Shown here: piece by piece, positions 44,805-53,905 of the stretch
Layout of the letters: every line of letters begins with the position of its first letter
How positions within the stretch are numbered: the first letter of the stretch is position 1
Assembly: GCA_963663975.2 (NCBI GenBank)
Contig: CAXXRA010000002.1
Location: 1-64,000, forward strand
Direction: 5' to 3'
Source of the DNA: JANQRX01 sp963663975
Lineage (GTDB): Bacteria; Pseudomonadota; Alphaproteobacteria; Rhizobiales; Kaistiaceae
DNA: 64,000 nt
Notes under the pieces: generated by a model
Databases searched by the model: none
What the model was told of the DNA's origin: nothing
The model's input: only the letters and a program-made list of their open reading frames with translations
Translations under genes and position numbers: made by a program

Positions 44805-46568
44805 TCACGGCAGGCCCGCCTTGGCGAGACCTTCGGTGATTTTTTCGACACCGGAGGGATCATCGAACGGCAAGCGCGCCATGTGCTGCTCGAACGAGTA
44901 GCGCGGATTAACCTCCATGAGATCGGCCCAAACCTGTTTGGCGTCCTCGGCCCGGCCAAGATGACCCAGGACCGAGGCCAGCATGGCCCGGCTGGCGTCG
45001 GTTCCCGGAAACAGGACAATCCGCTCGCGGAACATGGTCTCCGCCGTCTCCAGATTGCCAAGCATGAAATGCGCCAGGCCGATAAAATGAAAGTAGTGAT
45101 GGTTGAAACTCGGGTCGAGTTGCTTTGCGCGCTCGATATCGGCGATCGCATCCTGCGGCCGGCCAGCGTAAATGGCGAATATGGCGCGCGAGTTGAACGC
45201 GGGGGCGTAGTTGGGGTTGAGCGCGAGCGTCTTTTCGATCGCCTCAGCGGCGCGTTGCGTCTCCTGGAGAAACCCTGCCGGAATCGACACGGCGAAATGG
45301 GCCATAGGCTCGTTGGGGTCGACTTCGACCGCCTTGGCCGCCAGTTCGGCAGCCCGTTGTAGCGCGCCGTCGGGATCGTCCGACCAGCGATTGTGATAGT
45401 CGAACACCCAGGTCAGCGAGAGACCGGCATAGGCTTGGGCGTAGTCGGGATCGAGTTCGATCGCGCGGTTGCCGAACTCCAGGATCTGTTCGAAAACCTC
45501 GCGGTTCATGTTTGGAGTCGCGAGCAGTTCACGTGCTCGAAGGTAACAATTGTGGGCCTCGATATTTTTGGTGCCGGCGCCGCTGATCATCGACATTTCA
45601 CGCGGTGTCAGCTTGATCTTCAGCGCCTCGACGATGCGCTGGGTGACATCGTCCTGGACCGCGAAGATGTCGGTCAAGTCACGGTCGTAGCGTTCGGCCC
45701 AGAGATGGCCGCCGGTCGAGGTATCGATGAGCTGGGCGGTGATCCGGACACGCTGGCCGGCTCGCCTGACGCTGCCCTCGAGCACGATCTTGGCGCCCAG
45801 CTCGCGGCCGATTGTGCGCAGATCGACCGAGCGTCCCTTGTAGCTAAAGCTCGAATTGCGGGCGATGACGGTCAATTCGCCGATTTTCGACAGATCGGTG
45901 ATCAGATCCTCGGCGATGCCATCGGAGAAATACTCCTGCTCGGGATCGCCCGACATGTTGTCGAACGGCAGCACCGCGATCGACGGTTTCTCCGGCGCCC
46001 GCGGCTTGTCCGCCACCGTCACCGGCGCACTGAGGGCTTCGCCCTTGCTTGGATGCCACTTCCAGATGCGGATCGGACGGTCGATATCCTTGACCCTGAC
46101 CTCGCCGGCGTCGACGAAGGCCACGTCGATGCGGCCCCTGACGCTCTCGTTGACGATCGAGGCCACGCAGACGCCGCCAGGTTCGGCCAACGGTTCCAGC
46201 CGCGCGGCGATGTTGACGCCGTCGCCATAGATGTCGTCACCATCGGCGATGACGTCGCCGAGATTGATGCCGATGCGCAGGACGATCGCCGGACCCTCGG
46301 TCACGGCTTCGGCGAGGACAGCCATTTGTATGGCCAGCGCGCACTCGACCGCTGCGACCACGCTCATGAACTCGACCAGCGTGCCGTCGCCGATCAGTTT
46401 GACGATCCGCCCGCCGTGATCGGCGACACTGGGATCGAAGACGGACTTCCGGTGGCGTTTGAGGGCAGACAGCGTCGCCGCCTCGTCGACTCCCATGAGG
46501 CGCGAAAAGCCGACAACGTCGGCCGACAGGATCGCCGCGAGGCGGCGGTTTGCGTGCGCTTCAGCCAT
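44805..46568 (-). CDS. Class III adenylate/guanylate cyclase with TPR domain
   Basis: 587 aa, cytoplasmic. The N-terminal cyclase domain (residues 5-165) shows LAAILSADVVGFSRLMGVDE (first metal Asp), KLIGDGTLVEF and GINLGDVIADGDDIYGDGVN. A FlgO/TolB-like N domain follows: SIAVLPFDNMSGDPEQEYFS, DGIAEDLITDLSKI. The C-terminal half is TPR (AIELDPDYAQAYAGLSLTWV, ALNPNYAPAFNSRAIFAIYA). This architecture is common in Rhizobiales and Rhodospirillales and is assumed to make cAMP in response to an unknown cue. The frame is intact. Confidence 0.9.
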   Translation of the reverse strand: MAEAHANRRLAAILSADVVGFSRLMGVDEAATLSALKRHRKSVFDPSVADHGGRIVKLIGDGTLVEFMSVVAAVECALAIQMAVLAEAVTEGPAIVLRIGINLGDVIADGDDIYGDGVNIAARLEPLAEPGGVCVASIVNESVRGRIDVAFVDAGEVRVKDIDRPIRIWKWHPSKGEALSAPVTVADKPRAPEKPSIAVLPFDNMSGDPEQEYFSDGIAEDLITDLSKIGELTVIARNSSFSYKGRSVDLRTIGRELGAKIVLEGSVRRAGQRVRITAQLIDTSTGGHLWAERYDRDLTDIFAVQDDVTQRIVEALKIKLTPREMSMISGAGTKNIEAHNCYLRARELLATPNMNREVFEQILEFGNRAIELDPDYAQAYAGLSLTWVFDYHNRWSDDPDGALQRAAELAAKAVEVDPNEPMAHFAVSIPAGFLQETQRAAEAIEKTLALNPNYAPAFNSRAIFAIYAGRPQDAIADIERAKQLDPSFNHHYFHFIGLAHFMLGNLETAETMFRERIVLFPGTDASRAMLASVLGHLGRAEDAKQVWADLMEVNPRYSFEQHMARLPFDDPSGVEKITEGLAKAGLP

Positions 46569-46773
46569 GGTCCCGTCGCTGTCCCCTGGTCCCCGTTTGC
46601 GTCAGACGCGGCCCGACCTCCGTTCGACCGGACCCAATCCGCACTCTACCCTGAACCCGGTTGCAAACGGTGCGACAAATCCTGAAGAGGCTCGGGGTAT
46701 GGCTGCGTGTGCCGTCCGGTGGCGTCGGTTGGCGAACGCGCTGCTGAGACGCTCATCAGCATCGCGCCTGACT

Positions 46774-47625
46774 TCACCCGCCGCCGCCGCCGCCATCCTC
46801 CAGGAAGGCGAAGCGATCGCGCAGCGCACGCCAAACCTCGGCATCGGGCGCCAACAGCAATCTCCCGGCGGTCAATGTCGGGCGATACGGCGTACCGTTC
46901 AGGAGCGCGGCGTAACCGCCGGCCTCGCTGTGGACCAGCGCGCCGGCGGCGTGGTCCCAGGGCTTGAGCGACCCGTTCAGGCTAAAGGCCACCTGTCCCT
47001 CGGCCAGCATCCGGTATTCGTGGCAGGAGCATCTGAGCGAGGTGACGCGGTCGAAATCGGTGAGCAGCGGCGCCAGCTGCCGTTGGACATGCCGCGCGAA
47101 CAGACCCAATGGAACAAACCCGCTCAGACGATCCAACGACTCCGGCGGCGCGACGTGCACGGGCTGCGGGATTTCATCAGGCCGGCCGAAGAACGCTCCC
47201 TGGCCTTTGATGGCCGCAACCCAGTCGTCCATCACCGGATCGTAGAGCAGGCCGAACACGGTATCGCCGTCTGCAACGACAGCGACAATGACCCCGAACA
47301 GCGGCAGCCCCTTGGCGAAATTCCAGGTCCCGTCAACGGGATCGACGATCACCGCGAGATCGGAACTCCCGATCCGGTCGAGCAGGCTCTCGTCGCCGGC
47401 GACCGCCTCCTCGCCAATGACAGCGGCGCCCGGCATCAGCTTGGCAACCGCTCGATGGATGCTGGCCTCGGCACCGCGGTCGGCATCGGTCACCAGATCG
47501 CTCTCGGATGATTTGGTGCCGATGGCGTCCGGCGACAGCCGGCGGTAGCGGGGGATGATTTCCTGCTTTGCGGCCTGCCTGACGATTGCGATCAGACCGT
47601 CGGCATCATCTCGGGAAAACTTCAC
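46774..47625 (-). CDS. Inositol-monophosphatase-family phosphatase
   Basis: 283 aa, Mg-dependent. The metal motifs are present in order: SDLVTDADRGAE, IGEEAV, VIVDPVDGTWNFAKGLPLFG (DPxDGT) and LKPWDHAAGALVHSEAGGY (WDxAAG). Substrate may be inositol phosphate, 3'-phosphoadenosine phosphates or another sugar phosphate. The start is a GTG (47625). The C-terminus ends in a short Gly run. Confidence 0.88.
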   Translation of the reverse strand: MKFSRDDADGLIAIVRQAAKQEIIPRYRRLSPDAIGTKSSESDLVTDADRGAEASIHRAVAKLMPGAAVIGEEAVAGDESLLDRIGSSDLAVIVDPVDGTWNFAKGLPLFGVIVAVVADGDTVFGLLYDPVMDDWVAAIKGQGAFFGRPDEIPQPVHVAPPESLDRLSGFVPLGLFARHVQRQLAPLLTDFDRVTSLRCSCHEYRMLAEGQVAFSLNGSLKPWDHAAGALVHSEAGGYAALLNGTPYRPTLTAGRLLLAPDAEVWRALRDRFAFLEDGGGGGG

Positions 47626-47842
47626 GCGGCGGCCCCCAAAGTTTTTTCAGAAATCCCTTGAGGACGTTCGGCCCATGATCTCTCAACGATGATGCTTACG
47701 CCGCCCGGCGAAGCGAATCAACATGCCGGTCAGCGCCGTTGTCGGGTACCTCGCGCGGCGCGAATCGGTCCACAACGCGACCTGCTGGTGAAGACGAACT
47801 GCCGCGGTGCGAAAAAATTCGGCTGGCGGCGACGGTTTCTGC

Positions 47843-48190
47843 TCGATCGGATTTTGTGCAAAATTGCTTTACGAGGCGATCGAGGAGATCGACGTCAGGC
47901 AGGTCGAGGCGATTACCGCGACCGGGGCCAGTCGATGGCAGGTCATGGCCTATGGAGTCGTTCCCCAAATCATGCTGGCTTTTGCCGGTCTGGCGGTTTT
48001 CCGCTGGGACATCAATATTCGTGAATGGACGGTTCTGGGACTGGTCGGTGCCGGCGGGATCGGCCTTCAACTGTCGGCATCGCTCAACACATTGGCATGG
48101 CCGCAGGTCGCGCTGATCCTGCTGGTCATTCTGGTCGCGGTCATCATCAGCGAATGGGTGTCGGCAAAGGTCCGCGGTGCCATCATCTGA
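47843..48190 (+). pseudogene. phnE: Phosphonate ABC permease PhnE, C-terminal fragment
   Basis: Homology begins abruptly at SIGFCAKLLYEAIEEIDVRQ and continues through VEAITATGASRWQVMAYGVV (the EAA loop) and LGLVGAGGIGLQLSASLNTL to VSAKVRGAII. Roughly the first half of the permease is missing and no phnC or phnD lies upstream. The DNA before it (47626-47842) holds nothing recognised. The stop overlaps the HAD gene by 14 nt, so that gene was once the next in a phosphonate operon. Confidence 0.82.
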
Positions 48191-49100
48191 GGCGCCTTTT
48201 GTCGACGCCGGCCTGGTTCTGGAACGCTACCAGAGCATTCGCGACCGGCTGCCCCTGGCCAAGTTTCCGGCGACCTCGATCCAGGCACCTGATCTCGCCC
48301 ATCTGAGTGATGAATTCGACGCGTTCGTCCTCGACGCCTTCGGCGTCCTCAATGTCGGCGCCAGCGCGGTGCCCGGCGCTGCGGCCCGGGTCAAGGAACT
48401 GGAAGCCTCAGGCAAACGCATCTTCGTCCTCACCAACGGCGCCAGATACGAGGCCGGCCGCGCGCGACAGACCTTGTCGCGGATGGGGTTTGGTTTCGCA
48501 TCCGACCAGATCGTCGCCAGCCGACAGGCGGCTTTCGCAGCACTGCAACGCTTTCCTGCTTCGACGCGATGGGGCGTGGCGGCGGCCGAGGGTTCGCGCA
48601 TCGATTTGATGCCGGGTTCGGCAATTGCGCTCGGCGACGACCCCGAAGTCTACCATCAGGTGGACGGTTTTGTGCTGCTGAGTTCGCTGGAGTGGAGCGA
48701 ACAAAGGCAACGGCTTCTCATCGACGCACTGACGCGGCGACCCCGCCCCGTTGTCGTCGCCAACCCGGATCTGGTGGCGCCGCGCGAGACCGGCCTGACC
48801 CCCGAACCCGGCCACTACGCCCATGAACTCCAGGACCTCACCGGCGTCGAGCCGGACTTCTACGGCAAGCCTTTTCAAGCGGTGTTCGACATCGTCAAGC
48901 ACCGCCTCGGCGACGACGCGATCGCCCCGGAACGGATCGCCATGGTCGGCGATACCCTTCACACCGATATTCTCGGCGGCGCGGCTGCCGGCTGGCGGAC
49001 GGTGCTGGTGACCGACTACGGCCTGCTCAGGGGACGCGATATCGCCGCCGATATCGAGGCGACCGGCATCACCCCGGATTTCATCGTCGCCCGGCCATAG
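48177..49100 (+). CDS. HAD-superfamily hydrolase, class IIA (TIGR01459 type)
   Basis: 307 aa. The nucleophile Asp is in FDAFVLDAFGVLNVG (DxxGVL), FVLTNGARYEAG is motif II, GKPFQAVFDIVKHRLG carries the motif III Lys, and RIAMVGDTLHTDILGGAAAG the motif IV acidic pair. NagD-like; substrate probably a phosphorylated small molecule. It is the distal gene of a broken phn operon, so its native promoter may be lost. GTG start at 48177, overlapping phnE. Confidence 0.85.
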   Translation: MPSSEAPFVDAGLVLERYQSIRDRLPLAKFPATSIQAPDLAHLSDEFDAFVLDAFGVLNVGASAVPGAAARVKELEASGKRIFVLTNGARYEAGRARQTLSRMGFGFASDQIVASRQAAFAALQRFPASTRWGVAAAEGSRIDLMPGSAIALGDDPEVYHQVDGFVLLSSLEWSEQRQRLLIDALTRRPRPVVVANPDLVAPRETGLTPEPGHYAHELQDLTGVEPDFYGKPFQAVFDIVKHRLGDDAIAPERIAMVGDTLHTDILGGAAAGWRTVLVTDYGLLRGRDIAADIEATGITPDFIVARP

Positions 49101-49186
49101 CCGTCACATCGGCGGCCAGTCGTCGCACGGCGATCGTCGACGCGGCGTGTTTCGATCCCGCCCGCATCCCGTGGTAACTTCCGGCC

Positions 49187-50110
49187 GTGGAAGCTTCCGG
49201 TTCACATGACCATGCAGACGCCGACGGTGTCAGCGGGCGACGCCTTGGCTTTGCCGCCCTGCTGACCGGAGTTTTCATGGTCGCCGAGATCGCCGGCGGC
49301 CTGATCTCGGGCTCGCTGGCGCTGCTGGCCGATGCCGGTCACATGTTGACCGACTTCGCCAGCCTGGCGCTCGCCTGGTATGGCTTCCGCCTTGCCCGTC
49401 GTCCCGCCGATTGGCAGCGCACCTACGGCTACGATCGTTTCACCATCCTGGCCGCCTTCACCAACGGGCTGGCGTTGTTCGCCATCGCCGCATGGATCGT
49501 CGCCGAAGCCTGGCAGCGGCTCCAGTCGCCGGCCGAAGTGCTCGGCGGCGTCATGCTGTGGGTGGCGCTTGCCGGGCTTGCGGTCAATCTGGTGGTGTTT
49601 CGGATACTCCGGGGCGGCGAGCGCACCAACCTCAATCTGCGGGCGGCGATGCTGCACGTCGTCGGCGATCTGCTCGGCTCGGCCGCCGCGCTGATGGCTG
49701 CCGTCGTGATCCTGACCACCGGCTGGATGATGATCGACCCGATCCTGTCGGTGCTGGTTGCCGTCATCATCCTGCGGGCCGCCTGGCGGGTGGTCGGCGA
49801 AGCCGGTCATATCCTGCTCGAGGGCGCGCCCGGCGGCCTCGACACACGCGAGATCGCCGAGGATATCGCCGCAACATTTCCGGAGATCGTGGACGTCCAC
49901 CACGTCCACGCCTGGTCGATCACCCAGGAGCGACCGATGGTGACCCTGCATGCGCGCCTTTGCGACGGCTCCGCCCCCGACCGGATCACCGCCGGCATCA
50001 AGCAGCGGCTGGCCGAAAAGTTCGACATCGCCCACGCCACGATCGAGATCGAATTCGATGGCTGCGCCGACGAGGCTGAGCCGTCAGCCGGAAACCCTCG
50101 CGCCGCCTGA
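49187..50110 (+). CDS. Cation diffusion facilitator (Zn/Co/Cd exporter)
   Basis: 307-aa inner-membrane antiporter with six membrane helices. Metal-site motifs are LLADAGHMLTDFASLAL (HxxxD, helix 2) and MLHVVGDLLGSAAALMAAV (HxxxD, helix 5). A cytoplasmic ferredoxin-like domain contains VDVHHVHAWSITQERPMVTL. A short His-rich start (SHDHADAD) is seen. CzcD/ZitB type; exports divalent metal in exchange for protons. GTG start at 49187. Confidence 0.9.
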   Translation: MEASGSHDHADADGVSGRRLGFAALLTGVFMVAEIAGGLISGSLALLADAGHMLTDFASLALAWYGFRLARRPADWQRTYGYDRFTILAAFTNGLALFAIAAWIVAEAWQRLQSPAEVLGGVMLWVALAGLAVNLVVFRILRGGERTNLNLRAAMLHVVGDLLGSAAALMAAVVILTTGWMMIDPILSVLVAVIILRAAWRVVGEAGHILLEGAPGGLDTREIAEDIAATFPEIVDVHHVHAWSITQERPMVTLHARLCDGSAPDRITAGIKQRLAEKFDIAHATIEIEFDGCADEAEPSAGNPRAA

Positions 50111-50152
50111 CGATGCGAGGCCGCATGCCCGGTCGCTCGCAATCCTCCCTCG

Positions 50153-50884
50153 CTATCCTCCGTGGCGGCCACCGCCGCCCACCACCCCGCGCCGAAAGTA
50201 GCGGTCGAGAACCTCGTTACCGGATTCGGCCATGACGGCCTCCGGAGCGCCCGCCGCCGCCACCCGCCCGTCGTCGACGAAGACCATCAGATCGGCGATC
50301 TCGGCGGCCTCGACCGGGGTGTGGATCGACATCAGCACCGTCAGTCCGTCTTGCCTGCGGAAGCCGTCGACCAGCTCCAGCATATCGCGCCTCAGACCCG
50401 GGTCGAGGCCACTGAAGGGTTCGTCGAGAAGCATCAGCGGCCGGTTCCGGGCCAGCGCCCGGGCCAGCGCCACCCGCTGCCGCTGGCCGCCGGACAGTTC
50501 TCCAGGTTTCCGCCCGCCCAGTCCGGCCAGCCCGACCCGGGCAAGCACCGCCTCGACGGCCGCCCGCTGGTCCGCGCTCAGCCTGAGGCTCGGATCGAGG
50601 GCGAGGCCGATATTGTCGCCGGCGGTGAGGTGGGGAAACAGATTGTGGTCCTGGAACAGGATCGACAGCGGCCGCTCGGCCGGCGCCAGCGGCAGCAGAT
50701 CACGGCCGTCGAAATTGAGCGAGCCGCGGTGCGGGCGGACGAACCCGCCGATCGCGTGCAGGAGCGTGGTCTTGCCGCCACCCGAGGGGCCGATCAGGGC
50801 GCACAGCGCTCCTTTCGGCACGGTCAGGTCGAACGAGGCGCGCCAGTCGCCATAGTCGACGCCAAGTTCAGCGAGCGCGAGCAA
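50153..50884 (-). CDS. thiQ: Thiamine ABC transporter ATP-binding protein
   Basis: 243 aa. Walker A IGPSGGGKTTLLHAIGG, Q-loop LSILFQDHNLFPHLTAGDNI, signature GELSGGQRQRVALARALA, Walker B LMLLDEPFSGLDP. FQDHNLFPHLTxxDN is typical of ThiQ. It powers uptake of thiamine and its phosphates. It overlaps thiP by 17 nt and belongs to the thiB-thiP-thiQ operon under the TPP riboswitch. The C-terminus has a Gly-rich tail. Confidence 0.9.
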   Translation of the reverse strand: MLALAELGVDYGDWRASFDLTVPKGALCALIGPSGGGKTTLLHAIGGFVRPHRGSLNFDGRDLLPLAPAERPLSILFQDHNLFPHLTAGDNIGLALDPSLRLSADQRAAVEAVLARVGLAGLGGRKPGELSGGQRQRVALARALARNRPLMLLDEPFSGLDPGLRRDMLELVDGFRRQDGLTVLMSIHTPVEAAEIADLMVFVDDGRVAAAGAPEAVMAESGNEVLDRYFRRGVVGGGGRHGG

Positions 50885-52448
50885 AGCCGTCTCCCGTCCA
50901 GCGCTGGGCCGCCACGAACAGCGCCAGCACCATCAACGACAGCAGCAGCGACACCGAGGCGGCCTCGGCCATGCGATAGGCGCCGAGCTGGCGGTGCAGC
51001 AGCAGCGGCAGCGTCACCAGATCGCCGCTGCCGAAAAAAGCCGCGACACCGAGGTCACCCAGGGAGAGTGCGGTGGCGACAGCCAGTGCCACCGCCAGCG
51101 GCCGGCTGAGCAGCGGCCAGTCGACCAGGCGGGCGCGCGCCACGCCGGCGATTCCGAGGCTGTCGGCAAGACGTCCGTAGCGTTCCGCCGACAGCATCAG
51201 CGGCGGCTCGACCTGCCGGTAGGCGAACGGTAGCGCCATCAGGGCGTTGACAACCACGATCAGCAGCGGCGCGACCGAGAGCGGGCTGGTGAACGGGCGA
51301 ATGACGACAAACAGCCCGGCTGACAACGCCAGCGGCGAGACCACAAGGATGACCAGCGAGGTGATCCCGACGGCGTTGGCGGCCGCTATTCGCCCATCGC
51401 CCACCCGCAAATGCCGCGACAGGCTGGCCAGCGCCAACGCCAGCACGGTGCCCAACGCGCCCGCCGGAATGCCGATCGCCAGGCTGGTCACCAGCGCCCG
51501 CACCACCAGGGTGTCGAAGAGGCTGGCAAAGGCGCTGAGGCCGTTGGCAGCGACCGCGGCCAGGGGCACAATGATGAAAGCCCCGCCGAGGAGGACAATG
51601 GCGGGATCGGCGATCCGCCACATGCGGGCGTCGCGATCGGGGCGATCGTGCTGATGGCCGGTCGAGGCCCCCTCGGCCACCCGGCGGCCGAACGCCATGA
51701 TCGGGATCAGGAGCGTCAGACAGATGGCGATCTGCAATGCGGCCAAAAGGGCGGCACGGCGGAACGCCGCCTCGAACCGCAGCGCCTCGAAGATCGCCAC
51801 TTCGAGGGTAGAGTTGGCAGGACCGCCGCCCAGCGCCAGGACGATAGCGAAGCTGGTGAAGCACAGCAGAAAAATCAGAGCGGCCAGCCCCGGTACCTCG
51901 CGCACCAGCACCGGCCGATCGACGAGGCGGAAGATCGCCGCCGGCGGCAGGCCGAGATGGGCCACCAGCCGCCACTGCTCGGGGCCGATGGCGCTGAGCC
52001 CGGCGAGGAAGATGCGAGCGGCGAGCGGCGCGTTGAAGAAGACGTGGGCGATCAGGATGCCGGGCAGGCCGTAGAGCCAGGTGTCGAAATCGAGGCCGAT
52101 CAGGGACGCCCCACTGCCGAGCCAGCCGGCGCGGCCGTAAACGGCGACAACGGCGAACACGATGACGATCGTCGGCAGCACCGTGGCCACGTTCATCGCC
52201 GCGATCAACGCGCTGCGGCCGGGAAATCGCGACCGCCGGGCGAGCGCCAGTGCCAGTGCCGCGCCGAGCGCCAGCGACAGGACCGTCGACAGACCCGCCT
52301 GGGCGAGGCTGACCAGCACCAGCCGGGGGATGTGGCTCGCCGAAGAGCCAAGCCCGGGCTCGCCGCCGGCGATCACCAGGCCGCCGAGCGCCAAGCCGAC
52401 GACCGCCACCAGCGCGCCCAGCGCAAGCAGGCCGGGAAGCCGGCTCAC
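50868..52448 (-). CDS. thiP: Thiamine ABC transporter permease
   Basis: 526-aa fused double permease with about twelve membrane helices. The two EAA-type loops are ARIFLAGLSAIGPEQWRLVA and LMLSAERYGRLADSLGIAGV, each followed by a conserved short helix (LVDRPVLVREVPGLAALIFL; RLVDWPLLSRPLAVALAVAT). The first half ends with the thiP-typical GGGPANSTLEVAIFEALRFE. It sits between thiB and thiQ with 43-bp and overlapping spacing. Confidence 0.9.
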   Translation of the reverse strand: MSRLPGLLALGALVAVVGLALGGLVIAGGEPGLGSSASHIPRLVLVSLAQAGLSTVLSLALGAALALALARRSRFPGRSALIAAMNVATVLPTIVIVFAVVAVYGRAGWLGSGASLIGLDFDTWLYGLPGILIAHVFFNAPLAARIFLAGLSAIGPEQWRLVAHLGLPPAAIFRLVDRPVLVREVPGLAALIFLLCFTSFAIVLALGGGPANSTLEVAIFEALRFEAAFRRAALLAALQIAICLTLLIPIMAFGRRVAEGASTGHQHDRPDRDARMWRIADPAIVLLGGAFIIVPLAAVAANGLSAFASLFDTLVVRALVTSLAIGIPAGALGTVLALALASLSRHLRVGDGRIAAANAVGITSLVILVVSPLALSAGLFVVIRPFTSPLSVAPLLIVVVNALMALPFAYRQVEPPLMLSAERYGRLADSLGIAGVARARLVDWPLLSRPLAVALAVATALSLGDLGVAAFFGSGDLVTLPLLLHRQLGAYRMAEAASVSLLLSLMVLALFVAAQRWTGDGFARAR

Positions 52449-52491
52449 CGCACGCGCCCTTCCCGGCCCGCTGACGACCGGCGGCCGGTCA

Positions 52492-53517
52492 TCAGCGGGT
52501 CATGGCGGTGAGCCACTCGTCGATCCATTCGCCGCGCTTGGCGCCGACCGTCTCGGGCGGCGTCAGCAGCGATCGTTGCGGCTCGGAAAGTTCGCCGAAG
52601 GCGTCCGGCAGGCCGGCCTCGGGGAGCCGTGCCGGGTACATCCAGTTGCCTTCCGGAATCGCCGACTGGAAGGCATCGCTCAGCATGAAGGTCATGAACG
52701 TGCGGGCAAGTTCGGGCTGGTCGGAGGAAGCGACGATTCCGGCGACCTCGACCTGCATGGCGTGACCTTCGGCGAAGACCGCGGCGCGATAGCGATCCTC
52801 GTCTTCCACGGTCAGATGATAGGCCGGCGAGGTGGTGTAGCTCAGCACCATGTCGGCTTCTCCGGCCAGGAACATGCCATAGGCTTCCGACCAGCCGCGG
52901 GTCACGGTGATGATGCGCGGCTTCAGTTTGCGCCACGCATCGGCCGCCGCCTCGCCATAGATTTCGCGCATCCACAACACCAGCCCGAGGCCGGGCGAGG
53001 AGGTTCGCGGATCCTGGATGACGATCGTGGGACCGTCTTCGTCGGCGATCAGGTCGGCGAAGCTCGCCGGCACCTCGCTTAGCCTTTCGGAGTCATAGAC
53101 GAAGGCGAACCACCCCCAGTCGAAGGGAACGAAGGTATCGTCGGACCATGGCAGCGGCAGATCGAGCCCCTCCGTATCGACGCCGTGGGGCGCGAACAGA
53201 CCGCTGGCACGGGCCTGCGCCATGAGGTTGGTGTCGAGCCCGAGGACGACATCGGCCTCGGTCGCCGGGCCCTCCAGTTTCAGCCGGGCGAGAAGCGTGC
53301 CGGCATCGTCGATCGCCACCCAGTTCAGGGTGCAGGCGCAGTCGGCCTCGAAGCGCTGCTTGATGACGCCGCCGGGGCCGTACTCGCCGGCGAAGGAATC
53401 GTAGGTGAAGACGGTCAGGCTCGGCCGGTCGGACTGCGAGGCGGCCAATGCGGCGTCAGGCGCGCCGACGGTGAGAGCGACTATGGCAGCAAGCAAAGCG
53501 GGAGTCGGGACGTTCAT
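52492..53517 (-). CDS. thiB: Thiamine-binding periplasmic protein
   Basis: 341-aa binding protein with a signal peptide (MNVPTPALLAAIVALTVGAP, DAALA). LTVFTYDSFAGEYGPGGVIK, EADVVLGLDTNLMAQARASG, LPWSDDTFVPFDWGWFAFVY and SYTTSPAYHLTVEDEDRYRA are hallmark ThiB segments. First gene of the operon, 70 bp after the TPP riboswitch. Confidence 0.92.
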   Translation of the reverse strand: MNVPTPALLAAIVALTVGAPDAALAASQSDRPSLTVFTYDSFAGEYGPGGVIKQRFEADCACTLNWVAIDDAGTLLARLKLEGPATEADVVLGLDTNLMAQARASGLFAPHGVDTEGLDLPLPWSDDTFVPFDWGWFAFVYDSERLSEVPASFADLIADEDGPTIVIQDPRTSSPGLGLVLWMREIYGEAAADAWRKLKPRIITVTRGWSEAYGMFLAGEADMVLSYTTSPAYHLTVEDEDRYRAAVFAEGHAMQVEVAGIVASSDQPELARTFMTFMLSDAFQSAIPEGNWMYPARLPEAGLPDAFGELSEPQRSLLTPPETVGAKRGEWIDEWLTAMTR

Positions 53518-53587
53518 GGTCGGGCCTTTCTCGGATAGGTTCGGGCCCGGCGCGAAGACGGCAGATTTTGGTGGTTTGCGGATGGCA

Positions 53588-53684
53588 CCATCTCAATCCC
53601 TCCGCCGGTACGAGCCGGTTCAGGTTCAAAGGGTTGGCGGCGATCCGCCTCTCAGCCTCAAGTCGCGAGGCACCCCACGAGATG
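53588..53684 (-). promoter_or_regulatory. TPP riboswitch (THI element)
   Basis: On minus the conserved core is readable: ggggtgcc, then gctgagaggc, ccctttgaacctgaaccgg and cggcggagggattgagatgg. This is the classic thi-box pattern that binds thiamine pyrophosphate. It precedes thiB and should reduce thiBPQ expression when TPP is plentiful. Confidence 0.95.
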
Positions 53685-53905
53685 TTGGCAAGCTAGGTCT
53701 TCCGGCGCCAATCCGCAAGCCGCGATTGGGTGATGGCCGGGACGACGCCGCTGCAAGCCCCGTAGGAGTATCGAAAAGAGATATTGACCATTGATCAATA
53801 TTATGAAATAATCGACGCTCAATTAGAGACGTCAATTGGCCCGTCGGGCTGCCTCATCTCAAAAGCGAATTGTCGCCATCCGCTACCGATCCAAAGGAGG
53901 ACCGC

